This document shows positions 35,144-47,200 of a stretch of DNA of 62,391 nt, piece after piece. The stretch is from Acetobacteraceae bacterium (GTDB taxonomy: Bacteria > Pseudomonadota > Alphaproteobacteria > Acetobacterales > Acetobacteraceae), in assembly GCA_009693865.1 (NCBI GenBank), contig SHWL01000009.1, positions 1-62,391 on the forward strand. The letters run 5' to 3'. Below the pieces are notes generated by a model that did not search any database, was not told where the DNA came from, and worked only from the letters and a program-made list of their open reading frames with translations. Each line of letters starts with the position of its first letter. Within the stretch, counting starts at the first letter, position 1. A program made the translations under genes and the position numbers.

Positions 35144-35683
35144 TTAATGCGCCAGCTTCTCCCGCATTTTGGCCTTGTAGTCGTCCATCGTCATGAAGCC
35201 GGCATCCGCGCGGCAATGGTCTTCGGTCCAGCGCAGGATCTCGTCGTCCGGGGCCTGCAGGTCGAAGGGCGCACCGTGCGGCTGCGGAATATGGAAGGGC
35301 GTGTCGAGATAGGCTTCGACCGTGTTGCCCTCGGGGTCGGCGAAATAGCAGGACCAGGCGTTGCCATGGCAGGTGACACGCATGCCGGTGGCACCATTGT
35401 CCAGTGCGCGATCATGCACCTCACGCAGTTGCGACAGCGAGTCGACCAGGAAGGAGATCTGCTGGATCGGGTTAAACCCTTCGGGCTCCGGACGGCCGGA
35501 AACGAGCACGAACTGATGGTGGTTGTCGGGGCTGCTGCTCATGAATGTCAGCTCGACCCCGGCCCGGCCCGCGCCCTTGTCGGTGATCATCAGGCCGAGG
35601 ACGGTCGTGTAGAAGTTTTCCAGTTTCGCTTTGTCGTGGGCGTAAACGCCGACATGGGCGAGGCGGGCGTGGATGGTTGCCAT
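35144..35683 (-). CDS. VOC family protein (glyoxalase/extradiol dioxygenase fold)
   Basis: 179 residues from ATG 35683, preceded by GGAGGG 7 nt upstream. The first betaalphabetabetabeta module starts RLAHVGVYAHDKAKLENFYTTVLG (metal His in AHVGV), and the second ends ADPEGNTVEAYLDTP with the conserved Glu. Extradiol dioxygenase-type metal ligands His...His...Glu seem available (HHQFVLVSG as the middle His). A catechol-type or glyoxalase-like reaction is possible; the substrate is unknown. It is divergent from the ABC operon. Confidence 0.82.
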   Translation of the reverse strand: MATIHARLAHVGVYAHDKAKLENFYTTVLGLMITDKGAGRAGVELTFMSSSPDNHHQFVLVSGRPEPEGFNPIQQISFLVDSLSQLREVHDRALDNGATGMRVTCHGNAWSCYFADPEGNTVEAYLDTPFHIPQPHGAPFDLQAPDDEILRWTEDHCRADAGFMTMDDYKAKMREKLAH

Positions 35684-35905
35684 GGTGTGTCCCTCCGTTG
35701 CGCTGGCCGGAGTGAAGAACGGTACGGCCGTTCCCGCAAGACCCCAAAAGGGACAACCGGTGGACACCTGTTGGAACCGGAGCATGCCCTTGTGCCAGCG
35801 ATGGCGGACCGGCACATTGGCCGTGATCGATCTCTGGCGAGGGCGGATGTCTCATTGCGCGGTCCGGCTGGCGGCGGCGATGAGACCAACAAGGGGAGGA
35901 CTGTC

Positions 35906-37072
35906 ATGACGAAACGATTGCTGATGCTCATCGCGGGCGCCGCGGTGCTCGCCGGAGCGGCGGTGGCGCAGGAACCGATCCGTCTGGGCGCGATGTATCC
36001 GCTGACCGGCGGTGGCGCGATCTATGGCGTGCCGGCGATGGCGGGCCACCAACTGGCGATCGAGGAGATCAACAAGCGCGGCGGCGTCATGGGCCGCAAA
36101 CTCGAATCGATCGAGCGCGACGACAAGATGAACCCGTCGACGGCATCCGCGACGATGAAGGAGCTGATCACCAAAGACAACGTCCATCTGGTCGTGGGTG
36201 GCCTCAGCTCCGCCGTCGGTCTTGGCATGTCGGAGGTGTCGAAGCAGGAGAAGATCGTCTATATCTCGACCATTGCGAAAACGATTCAGATGACGACCTC
36301 GAAGCTACATCCTCACGTGTTTCGCACCGCCTCGAACACCGACCTCGAGGGCGACACGATGGCCATGCTGGTCGGCAAGTATCATCTGAAAAAACTTTGC
36401 CATCTGCAACTCGACTACGCCTATGGCCAGGATCTGGAAATCGGCGTCGTGAAGGCGCTACCGATCCGCGCGCCGGACGCGAAGATTGTGCTGACGCTGA
36501 AGCCGAAACTCGGCGCCACCGATTTCAACGCATTCATTCCACAAGTGATGGCGGCCGGTTGCGACGGCGTGGTGTCCGGCCTGTGGGGGCCGCATTTCGT
36601 GTCGTGGGTGAAGCAGGCCTCACCGCTCGGGTTCTTCGACAAGATCAAGTGGATTTCCGGCGGCGAGATCGCGGCGCATGAGATCGCGGGCGAACTGAAG
36701 GGCGAGTACCCGGATAACGTCATCTCCAACACCTACGAACTTTGGTACCACTCGATCGACCCCTTGCATAAAACCTTCCAGGAAGCCCTTGCCAAAAAGC
36801 TTGGCACCAATGAAACTCCGCAATGGGCAATGCTGGGCTATAACGGCGTGATGTTCGCGGCCGCCGCGATCGAAAAAGCGAAATCGCTCGACAGCGACAA
36901 GATCGCCGCGGCGTTGGAAGGGCTGACGGTTAACACCCCTGTCGGCAAGCTGACCATCGATCCAAAGACGCACCAGGCGAACACAGGCCAGTTCTGGGGG
37001 CCGATGGTGAAGAAGCCCGGTAAAGACTACCGGGTGATGGAGCCGGTCGAGTTCATTCAGCCCAAATCGTGA
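35906..37072 (+). CDS. Branched-chain amino-acid type ABC transporter substrate-binding protein
   Basis: 388 residues from ATG 35906 with GGGGAGGA upstream. A signal peptide (KRLLMLIAGAAVLAGAAVAQE, cleavage after AVA) precedes a Peripla_BP_6 domain: IRLGAMYPLTGGGAIYGVPA, EEINKRGGVMGRKLE, VHLVVGGLSSAVGLGMSE. The gene heads a five-gene HAAT operon ending with livF. Ligands in this family range from Leu/Ile/Val to amides, urea and aromatic acids, so the true substrate is open. Confidence 0.9.
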   Translation: MTKRLLMLIAGAAVLAGAAVAQEPIRLGAMYPLTGGGAIYGVPAMAGHQLAIEEINKRGGVMGRKLESIERDDKMNPSTASATMKELITKDNVHLVVGGLSSAVGLGMSEVSKQEKIVYISTIAKTIQMTTSKLHPHVFRTASNTDLEGDTMAMLVGKYHLKKLCHLQLDYAYGQDLEIGVVKALPIRAPDAKIVLTLKPKLGATDFNAFIPQVMAAGCDGVVSGLWGPHFVSWVKQASPLGFFDKIKWISGGEIAAHEIAGELKGEYPDNVISNTYELWYHSIDPLHKTFQEALAKKLGTNETPQWAMLGYNGVMFAAAAIEKAKSLDSDKIAAALEGLTVNTPVGKLTIDPKTHQANTGQFWGPMVKKPGKDYRVMEPVEFIQPKS

Positions 37073-37141
37073 TGCACGCACGGCGCCGGCTCCCTTGAAT
37101 CGGGCTGGCGCCGGCTTTCTTTCCCTTCCTGACATCGCGAC

Positions 37142-38026
37142 GTGGCAATGACTCTTCCTGTGTTTCTGACCAACGTGTTCTACGGCCTTGCTCTCGCGAT
37201 GAATATGTTCGTGATCGCCTCAGGTCTCAACCTGATCTTCGGCGTGTTACGCGTGATCAATTTCGCGCACGGCATGTTTTATATGTTCGGCGCCTATTTC
37301 ATGTTCACCGTCACCAAGAGTTGGGGCGCCCCTTTCATCGTCGGCGTCCTGGCGGCTGGCGCCGGCCTTGCCGCGATCGCTTTGGTGATCGAACGGTTCC
37401 TGCTGCGGCGCCTGTATGGCAAGGAACATTTAATGCAGTTGCTGTTCACCTTCGCCATCGTTCTGCTCATGAGCGACGCGGCGAAGATGATCTGGGGCAC
37501 CGACCAATACTCCGTCGGCTATCCGCCGTCGCTCCGCGGAGCGGTGCAACTGGGGCCCACCATCGTGCCGCAATATCTTGTGTTTCTGTGCGCCGCCGGC
37601 CCAATGATCGCGGTCGCGATGTGGCTGGCGGTGGATCGCACGCGGTGGGGGCGAATCGTGCGGGCGGCGACGCAGGATCGGGAGATGCTGGCGGCCCTCG
37701 GGGTCAACGTCCCCATGGTTTACGCGATGGTTTTCACCATCGGCTCGGCGCTCGCCGGCATAGGCGGCGCGCTGGCGGCACCGCGGATCGCCTTGGCGCC
37801 GGGGATGGACGCCACCATCATCAATGAGTGTTTCATCATCGTCATCATCGGTGGGCTCGGCCATCTCTGGGGCAGTTTCCTTGGCGCTCTGGCGTTCGGG
37901 TTCGTCGTGCAATTCGGCACGATTCTGGTGCCGAACTGGCAGGATGTGCTGCCCTATCTGCTGATGCTCTCCGTGTTGCTGATCCGGCCCTGGGGCCTGC
38001 TCGGGCGCCCTGAACTGAGCCGCTGA
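37142..38026 (+). CDS. livH: Branched-chain amino-acid type ABC permease LivH
   Basis: 294 residues from GTG 37142 (ATG 37148 is the alternative). It is a hydrophobic inner-membrane permease with about eight helices. MNMFVIASGLNLIFGVLRVINFAHGMFYMFGAY matches the LivH start (GLNLIFGVxxxINFAHG), and the EAA-like cytoplasmic loop LGVNVPMVYAMVF precedes GIGGALAAPRIAL. It pairs with LivM to form the channel. It follows the binding protein by 69 nt. Confidence 0.9.
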   Translation: MAMTLPVFLTNVFYGLALAMNMFVIASGLNLIFGVLRVINFAHGMFYMFGAYFMFTVTKSWGAPFIVGVLAAGAGLAAIALVIERFLLRRLYGKEHLMQLLFTFAIVLLMSDAAKMIWGTDQYSVGYPPSLRGAVQLGPTIVPQYLVFLCAAGPMIAVAMWLAVDRTRWGRIVRAATQDREMLAALGVNVPMVYAMVFTIGSALAGIGGALAAPRIALAPGMDATIINECFIIVIIGGLGHLWGSFLGALAFGFVVQFGTILVPNWQDVLPYLLMLSVLLIRPWGLLGRPELSR

Positions 38027-38028
38027 CA

Positions 38029-38955
38029 ATGCCCTCGCGCAATCTTGGCATCGCCGCCATCGTCATCGTGCTGGCCCTGGCGCTGTTGCCGCTGTCCGGC
38101 AGCCGTTACGCCCTCGACCTTTCGACCCAGGTGCTGATCTACTGCCTGTTCGCGCTCAGTCTGAATGTGCTGATTGGTTACATCGGTAACGTCTCCTTCG
38201 GGCACGCGGCCTATTTCGCGATCGGGGGCTACAGCTGCGTCATCCTGCTGACGACGTACCAATGGCCGTTGATGCTCGCCCTGCCGGCCGCGATCGTGGT
38301 GTCCGGACTGGCGGCCGCGGCGATCGGCTATTTCTGCGTCCGCCTGACTGAGATCTACTTCGCCATGCTGACCCTGGCCTTCGCCATGCTGGTCTGGGGC
38401 GTCGCCTTCAAGTGGAAGGACGTGACCGGCGGCGATGACGGATTTACCGGCGTTCTGATGCCAAAACTGCTGGAAGACCACGCCAATTTCTTTTGGTTCA
38501 CTTTGGTCTCGGTCAGCGTGGGCGTGGCGTTGTTGTGGATGATCTGCCATTCGGCTTTTGGTCTGACACTGGTGGCGATCCGGGAGAATGCCGTGCGCGC
38601 GGGCTTCGTCGGCGTGGACACCCGCAAAATGCGGTGGGCCGCGTTCACAGTCGCCGGGACATTCGCTGGGCTCGCGGGGGCGTTGTTCGGCATGTACAAT
38701 CGCGGCATGTATATCGAGAACGCGTTCTGGACCGAGTCCGCGCAGGTGCTGATCATGGTGTTGCTTGGCGGTATTCATTCCTTCATCGGTCCGCTGATTG
38801 GCGCCGCGGTGCTGTATTTATTGCAGATCGTTACCAACCAATACACGCCGTACTGGCCGACCGTGTTGGGAACGATTCTGCTGATCGTGGTTCTGGTGTT
38901 GCCCGACGGTCTGACCGGGCTGGCGAAACGTTTCCGGATCTTCTCCGGATCATGA
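38029..38955 (+). CDS. livM: Branched-chain amino-acid type ABC permease LivM
   Basis: 308 residues with about nine or ten membrane segments. IYCLFALSLNVLIGYIGNVSFGHAAYFAIGGY is the LivM signature; LTLVAIRENAVRAGFVGVDTRKMRWAAFTVAG is the coupling loop. It starts 2 nt after livH, and its stop overlaps the livG ATG (ATGA at 38952-38955), so subunits are made in a fixed ratio. Confidence 0.9.
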   Translation: MPSRNLGIAAIVIVLALALLPLSGSRYALDLSTQVLIYCLFALSLNVLIGYIGNVSFGHAAYFAIGGYSCVILLTTYQWPLMLALPAAIVVSGLAAAAIGYFCVRLTEIYFAMLTLAFAMLVWGVAFKWKDVTGGDDGFTGVLMPKLLEDHANFFWFTLVSVSVGVALLWMICHSAFGLTLVAIRENAVRAGFVGVDTRKMRWAAFTVAGTFAGLAGALFGMYNRGMYIENAFWTESAQVLIMVLLGGIHSFIGPLIGAAVLYLLQIVTNQYTPYWPTVLGTILLIVVLVLPDGLTGLAKRFRIFSGS

Positions 38956-39704
38956 CCGGGATGCTGACCATCGCCGGCCTGTGGAAGTCGTTCGACGGCT
39001 TCGTCGCGACGCGCGACGTTCACCTGACGCTGAACCAAGGCGAGACCCACGCGGTCATCGGCCCGAACGGCGCGGGCAAAACCACGTTCTTCAATCTGAT
39101 CACCGGCCACATTCGCCCCGACCGAGGCTCGGTCAATTTCGAAGGTACCGAACTGACCGGCCGCCCGCCGGAAAAGATCGTCCGCATGGGCATCGCCCGG
39201 TCGTTTCAGCGCATCAATATCTATCCGCGTCTGAGCGTGTTCGAAAACGTTCAGGTCGCGCTGATCGCGCATAAGCGCCAGCACTGGAACCTGTTCACAC
39301 CCGGCCGCTCGTTGCACCGCGAGGACACCGCCGATCTGCTGCGTCTGGTCGGGCTCAGCGGCGAAGCCATCGAGGTTGCTGGCGAACTCAGCTACGGCAA
39401 GCAAAAGCAACTGGAACTTGCCATCGCTTTGGCGGCGCAACCGCGGCTGTTGCTGCTGGATGAGCCGACCGCCGGCATGTCGCCGCACGAAACGGCGGAC
39501 GCGATCGCGTTGATCCGCGACATCGTCAAAGCGCGCGGCCTGACGCTGCTGTTCACCGAACACGATATGTCGGTGGTTTTTGGCATCGCCGAACGAATCT
39601 CGGTGCTGCATCACGGCGAGATCATCGCCTCCGGCACGCCCGAGGCGGTGCGCGACGACCCCGAGGTAAGACGCGTGTATCTGGGAGAGCACGCGCATGA
39701 GTGA
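38952..39704 (+). CDS. livG: Branched-chain amino-acid type ABC ATPase LivG
   Basis: 250 residues. Walker A GPNGAGKTTF, Q-loop FQRI in IARSFQRINIYPRLSVFENV, signature variant LSYGKQKQLELAIAL (LSYGxQ, typical of LivG), Walker B LLLLDEPTAGMSP and H-loop FTEHDMSVVFG are all intact. The start overlaps livM and the end overlaps livF by 8 nt. Together with LivF it hydrolyses ATP to drive uptake. Confidence 0.93.
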   Translation: MTGMLTIAGLWKSFDGFVATRDVHLTLNQGETHAVIGPNGAGKTTFFNLITGHIRPDRGSVNFEGTELTGRPPEKIVRMGIARSFQRINIYPRLSVFENVQVALIAHKRQHWNLFTPGRSLHREDTADLLRLVGLSGEAIEVAGELSYGKQKQLELAIALAAQPRLLLLDEPTAGMSPHETADAIALIRDIVKARGLTLLFTEHDMSVVFGIAERISVLHHGEIIASGTPEAVRDDPEVRRVYLGEHAHE

Positions 39705-40389
39705 ACTTATCGTGGATGCCATCCATACCTCGTACGGACTGAGCCAGGTGCTGTTCGGCGTATCGCTTGAAGTGCGCCAGGGCGAATGTGTCGCGTTGAT
39801 CGGGCGCAACGGGGTTGGCAAAACCACGACCATACGCTCCATCATCGGGCTGACGCCGCCCAGACAGGGACGGGTGATGTGGAAAGGGCGGGATATTTCA
39901 AAATTGCCGGCATACCGGATTTGCCAGGCGGGGATCGGCTTCGTGCCGGAGGACCGCCGCATATTCCCGGAGTTGTCAGTCTGGGAAAACCTGGACATCG
40001 CGCGCCGCCCCGGCGTGTGGGGCGAGGCGGAGGTATTCGCGCTGTTCCCCGACCTCGCCGGAATCCGCGACCGGCGCGGCGGCGTCTTGTCCGGCGGACA
40101 GCAACAGATGTTGACGATCGCCCGGACCCTGATGGGCAATCCGGAATTGCTGCTGCTGGATGAGCCGTCCGAGGGGCTGGCGCCGCTGATCGTCGAGCAA
40201 CTGCGGGACAAGGTCGGACAACTGAAAGCGCGGGGATTGTCGATCGTGCTCGCCGAACAGAACCTGGAGTTCGTGATGGCGTTGGCGGACCGGGTTTATA
40301 TCCTGGAGAAGGGCGAGGTCCGCTACACCGGCACCCCCGCGGATTTGCGCGCGAACGATGGGATCGTGAAACAATATCTGACGGTGTGA
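39697..40389 (+). CDS. livF: Branched-chain amino-acid type ABC ATPase LivF
   Basis: 230 residues. Walker A GRNGVGKTTT, IGFVPEDRRIFPELSVWENL (LivF-specific VPEgR-like stretch), signature LSGGQQQML, Walker B LLLLDEPSEGLAP, and AEQNLEFVMALADR with the switch Gln/Asn region. It is the last gene of the operon and is followed at 40421 by a perfect 36-bp palindrome that separates it from convergent clpB. Confidence 0.93.
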   Translation: MSELIVDAIHTSYGLSQVLFGVSLEVRQGECVALIGRNGVGKTTTIRSIIGLTPPRQGRVMWKGRDISKLPAYRICQAGIGFVPEDRRIFPELSVWENLDIARRPGVWGEAEVFALFPDLAGIRDRRGGVLSGGQQQMLTIARTLMGNPELLLLDEPSEGLAPLIVEQLRDKVGQLKARGLSIVLAEQNLEFVMALADRVYILEKGEVRYTGTPADLRANDGIVKQYLTV

Positions 40390-40420
40390 TGCCACCGCGC
40401 AAAAAATTTATGTGGTATCC

Positions 40421-40515
40421 TCCCCCGTCGTCATGGCCCGGCTCGTCCGGGCCACCCATTCCAGAACAGTGCCGCGACCGGTGGCCCGGACGAGCCGGGC
40501 CATGACGACGGGGGA
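40421..40515. repeat. Perfect 36-bp-arm palindrome between convergent livF and clpB
   Basis: Arms 40421-40456 and 40480-40515 are exact reverse complements (36 nt), with the core GTCATGGCCCGGCTCGTCC. The 23-nt loop (40457-40479) begins CATTCCAG and ends GTGCCGCGACC; nearly the same loop occurs at 59130-59152 (opposite orientation) and 55585-55607. It probably acts as a bidirectional terminator and belongs to the repeat family described in the findings. Confidence 0.9.
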
Positions 40516-40568
40516 TGGTTCGAGAGTCAGGGTTCAGGCGCGGCCCATCGGACCGCGCCCGTTACCAA

Positions 40569-43148
<2,580 letters not shown>

Positions 43149-43222
43149 GCATATGTCCCTTTTCGTAGGCAACGCCCCGGCCCCACCCCTACACAGGCGA
43201 TAAGATCGCGGCTTTGATCTGA

Positions 43223-43251
43223 ATCTGGGTCGTATCAGCCCGTGCCTCAAG
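43223..43251 (-). promoter_or_regulatory. Sigma-32-like heat-shock promoter of clpB
   Basis: On the minus strand, CTTGAGG (43251-43245) is followed after 15 nt by CCCAGAT (43229-43223), close to the consensus CTTGAAA and CCCATnT. Initiation near 43215 would give a leader of about 67 nt. The site lies in the 115-nt divergent region shared with the MOSC gene. Confidence 0.45.
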
Positions 43252-43263
43252 AGGGAGTCAGAC

Positions 43264-44022
43264 ATGCGCGTCGAATATCTGTACCGTTATCCGGTCAAAG
43301 GTCTGACCGCCGAGGCTTTGGAGTCCGCCGAGGTTGAGACGGATGGCTGCATTCCCTGGGACCGGGCCTTCGCGCTCGCGCAAGGAGATTCGGGTTTCGA
43401 CCCCGCCGCGCCGCGCTGGCTGCAAAAGGCCAATTTCATGTGCCATGCGCGGAACGCGAAGATCGCGGCACTGGCGTCGTTTTTCGAGCCCAGGGATGGG
43501 ACTCTGACGATTCGCGCGCCGGACGGGAGCGGGGTGTCGGCGAATGCGCTGTCGGAAGCCGGGCGCGCGCGGCTCTCGGCGTTCCTGACGTCGTGGCTTG
43601 GGGAAGACGCCAGAGGGGTGCCCGCGTTCCAGCACGTGCCGGGTCACTCCTTCTGCGACCAGCGGGAAAAAGTGGTCAGCCTGATCAACATGGCGAGCCT
43701 GCACGATTTTGAGGCCAAGGTGGGCGCGCGGCGCCATCGCCGCCGATTCCGCGCGAATGTCTGGTTCAGCGGCGCGGCGCCCTGGGCGGAGCGGACCTGG
43801 GTTGGACAGGAAATTCAGCTTGGCGGCGCGGTGCTGCGCATTACCAAGGGGATCGTGCGCTGCCCAGCGACCGAGGTTAATCCAGAAACCGCCGAGCGCG
43901 ACGCGAATCCCGTCGAGGAATTGCGCCATCACTACGGTCACACCGAGCTTGGCATTCACGCGAAAGTGGTCGAAGGGGGCCGATTCGCCATTGGCGACGC
44001 GCTTGAAATCCTGGGGGATTGA
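43264..44022 (+). CDS. MOSC domain protein
   Basis: 252 residues: an N-terminal beta-barrel MOSC_N domain (VEYLYRYPVKGLTAEALESAEVETDGCIPWDRAFAL) and a C-terminal MOSC domain with the conserved RFRANVWFSGAAPWAER and GIVRCPATEVNPETAERD; this Cys is the candidate molybdenum-cofactor sulfur ligand. Such proteins resemble mARC/YiiM, which reduce N-hydroxylated compounds. It needs a redox partner not present here. It is divergent from clpB, so may share its control region. Confidence 0.85.
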   Translation: MRVEYLYRYPVKGLTAEALESAEVETDGCIPWDRAFALAQGDSGFDPAAPRWLQKANFMCHARNAKIAALASFFEPRDGTLTIRAPDGSGVSANALSEAGRARLSAFLTSWLGEDARGVPAFQHVPGHSFCDQREKVVSLINMASLHDFEAKVGARRHRRRFRANVWFSGAAPWAERTWVGQEIQLGGAVLRITKGIVRCPATEVNPETAERDANPVEELRHHYGHTELGIHAKVVEGGRFAIGDALEILGD

Positions 44023-44145
44023 TCGAGACGATGCCTGCCCGGGAGCCATGCCCGATGGCCGCGAAAGCTCCAATACGAGGAAGCAGAGCTGTCGGGACCG
44101 GGTTCACGGGGAGACGCTGAAACCAGCCCCGACATCGTCTGAAGC

Positions 44146-44165
44146 AAGGTGTTGGGGACCACCTT
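44146..44165. repeat. Small hairpin between convergent MOSC and glycosyltransferase genes
   Basis: AAGGTG (44146-44151), 8-nt loop, CACCTT (44160-44165). No T-run follows, so terminator function is doubtful; a second dyad GCGCC/GGCGC lies near 44175-44190. The rest of the 192-nt gap shows only an AT-rich stretch at the glycosyltransferase end. Confidence 0.35.
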
Positions 44166-44214
44166 GGGATCAATGACTAGCGCCGCCAGGGCGCAGTGTC
44201 AATCGTAAAAATAA

Positions 44215-47200
44215 TTAAATCGTCCAGAAATTAGACGATTTCGTTCCCAGCCATTCCATCGGCTTAACCGAACCGGGTACCAATTCCAGACCCCCGTCAA
44301 CACTCGCGTTCGAGTTGGGCCGCCGCACGAGATCGGAAATTCGAGACGTGAATGCAGCTGGATCGAGCTCCACCGCGACACGCGCCAGAGCTGCTTCACG
44401 CCGGCGCGCCCACAAGGCGGAGTCGCGGTACAATGCGATCACCCGCGTCGCGAACCCGGCCGCGTCCGTCGCGTCGGCGGCACCGATCGTGTCGTCGTCA
44501 TGCCAGCCCAATTGACGGGCGAGGAGCGAGGTCGTGACGACCGGAACACCCAACGCGGCGGCTTCATGCACCTTGTAAGGGATGCCAGCGGCGAAGCGCG
44601 CGGGCGCGACGAACACGCGGTGGGTGTTATAAAGCGGGGTCAGGTCGGGGACCGGCCCTCGCAACGTCACCCGCGGGTGGGCGTTGAACCGGTCGAGCGT
44701 GACGCCAGGCGCGATATAACCGGCCACGGTCAGGCGGGTTTCCCAACGCAGCGCCTGCTCGATCAATGGCAGCACCTCCTCGATGAACCAGACGAGGCCA
44801 TCATGGTTCGGGTGATCCATGCCGTGAAACGCCCCGGCGAATAACATGCCCGAGCGCTCCAGGAACGCGGCCGGGGTCGGGCTGGCGGCGATGGAATGGC
44901 CGACGATGGCGATTGGGCCCATGTGGCGCGGGCGAATGATCCCGGCCTCCGCCTCGGTCACCGCGACGACCTCCATGGATTGGTCCAGGTGGGTGAATTC
45001 GTCGCGCAGCGCCGCGTCCAGATCGAAGCTCTGGCCCGTTACCGCCGCCTGCTCCGCCTTCCTCACCGAGGCCACTGCTTCAGTATCGACCACGATCCGT
45101 GGCGGGCGCGCTTCCCGCCTGACGGCGCCCTCCAGCGTTTCGTGGATCTTATCCAGGTTATGGGTGCGCGCGACCCAGATCACGTCGTAAGCACCACGCC
45201 TCGCCTCCATGAAAGCGGCGAAATCGGCGGCCGTATGGTCGCGCATCACCTCCACGGTGTCCGGCAGCTCCGCCCGGATCGTTGCCAACGGGAAGGGGCT
45301 GGCCGCCATGGGAAAGACCGTCACGTCGGCGCCAGAAGCCACCATGGCGCGAATGATGTCGTTCGACCGGACGAAACCGGATCCGATCCGCCGGAGGGGC
45401 GTGGAATCCTCAATGAACAGAATCCGCTGACGTCCGCGATCGGGCGAGCGCGCACGGACGATCGCACCAGGGCTGGCATCTTCCCGCGCGGTGAGGAAAT
45501 CCCGGTGGGCCGCGGCGAATTCGGCCTGCCCATTGGGAATGCGATGGTCCGGCAGAGAGGTCATGAACGCGAGCGCGTCGGGATCGAAAATCACCCGGAA
45601 ACCCGCCTCATGGATGCGCGCGCAAAGATCGGCCGCGTCATGGGTGGTCCCGGCAACCCCGGCCGCGGGTTCCGGCAGCGATGAAAGGATCTCGCGCCGC
45701 GCCATCAGGAACAAGGTCGAACAAAAATCCGTGCCGCGGACAAAGTTCGCCTCCGGCGCCAGCGGCGACTCATCCTGGAGATAGGCCTGAAGCGAGCCGT
45801 CGCGCCAGATGATGCCGCCCGCTTCGAGCAGGAGGCCGTGCGGCTGGACAAGGCGGCCTCCGACCGCGCCGATTCCCGGATCGGCGGCCAATCGGGCGAG
45901 CGCGGCGTCCAGGGCGCCCGGCGACAATTCCAGTCCATCGCCGAGAAAAAGGATCATGCTGGCGGACGCGCAAACCAGACCTGCTTCACGCGCGGCGGCA
46001 TCCGTCAGTACGGTACTGAACCGGAGGACCGTGGCGCCGGTTACATGAGATTCGATGTCGGCCCCCGGGATCGCGGGGCCGGATTGAATCAGGATGAGAT
46101 CGATTTCACCGCGGAACTGGGCGCGCAGCGACGCCAACGAAATCAGGGTTTCCGCGAAATGGTTTCGCACCGCCATGACCACGCTGAGCGCCGGCGTGCC
46201 GCCGTGGCTGAAATCCAACTTGTATCTGACAAGCGCCGGCCAGATCGCGGCGGACTTCCGCTGATACAACATGATGGCCTGGGCCGCCGTGAGCGTTATC
46301 TCCTCCGGTGGAAGCCCAGAAAGACCGGCCGCGTGACCGATCGCGATCCAATGCGAGAAGGCATCCCGTGCGCGCCCGGTTTCGAGATCCGCCTGGACCT
46401 CGGTCTGGGTTGCGTACCACGCAAGGTCGAGGCCGGGATGTGGGGACCTCCCCTCCTCCAGCCCAAATGCGAGGAAATGGGCAAAGCCGTTGCGGAAACC
46501 CTCAGGTCCGGCGGCTTTCGCGACACCGGGATTGCGCGAGAGATACCAGGTTTCGGAAAACCAGGGTGAGGGATCGAATTCGCCCGGTGTCTCGTTGCAG
46601 AGATAGTGTTCCAGCAGTGTACGATAGCGTCCTTCGGCGACGGCCTGTACCGCGTCGGGATAGCGGTCGCGATACCAGTCCGGATCGAACAGGACAGAGG
46701 GCCGCCGCTCGGGCGCGCCGCGGTCCAGGCCGGTCAAAAAATGCAGGAAAGGATTGGCCTCGGCGGCGGCCGCTTCTTCCGGACCGAGCGACACGAGATA
46801 CACAATTGGATCGAACAGAGCATGCCCGATCCGCTTCTCGGCGGCTCCGAACTGCAAATAGTGGTCGTAAAGATCAAGGAGACCAGCTTCCGCCAGTACG
46901 TCCTCGGTCAGGACCGGGTAACGGCGCTGGTATTCCACGGGGTCGAACGACCACAGGGGCGACCTGAGAGTGTGCGGGCCCCGGCACCAGGCGTCGAACG
47001 CGGACGTGACCGACCCCGCGTAGATCAGATCCTGAATTCCCGGCCACGCGCGACGTTGCCAGGCCTCATCGAAAAATCGATTGGGAGAATGACTTTGCGC
47101 CTGGCCCAGAGAGAGATGCCACTCCAGCACTTCCTCCGCGGTCCCTTCCGGGACGTCTGGATAACGCGCCCGGTACCATTCCGGATCGAACACCGCCCAT

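Noticed and set aside
36397..38013. Several plus-strand alternative frames inside the binding-protein and liv permease genes
   Set aside because: Arg/Gly-rich shadows of clear ABC transporter genes.
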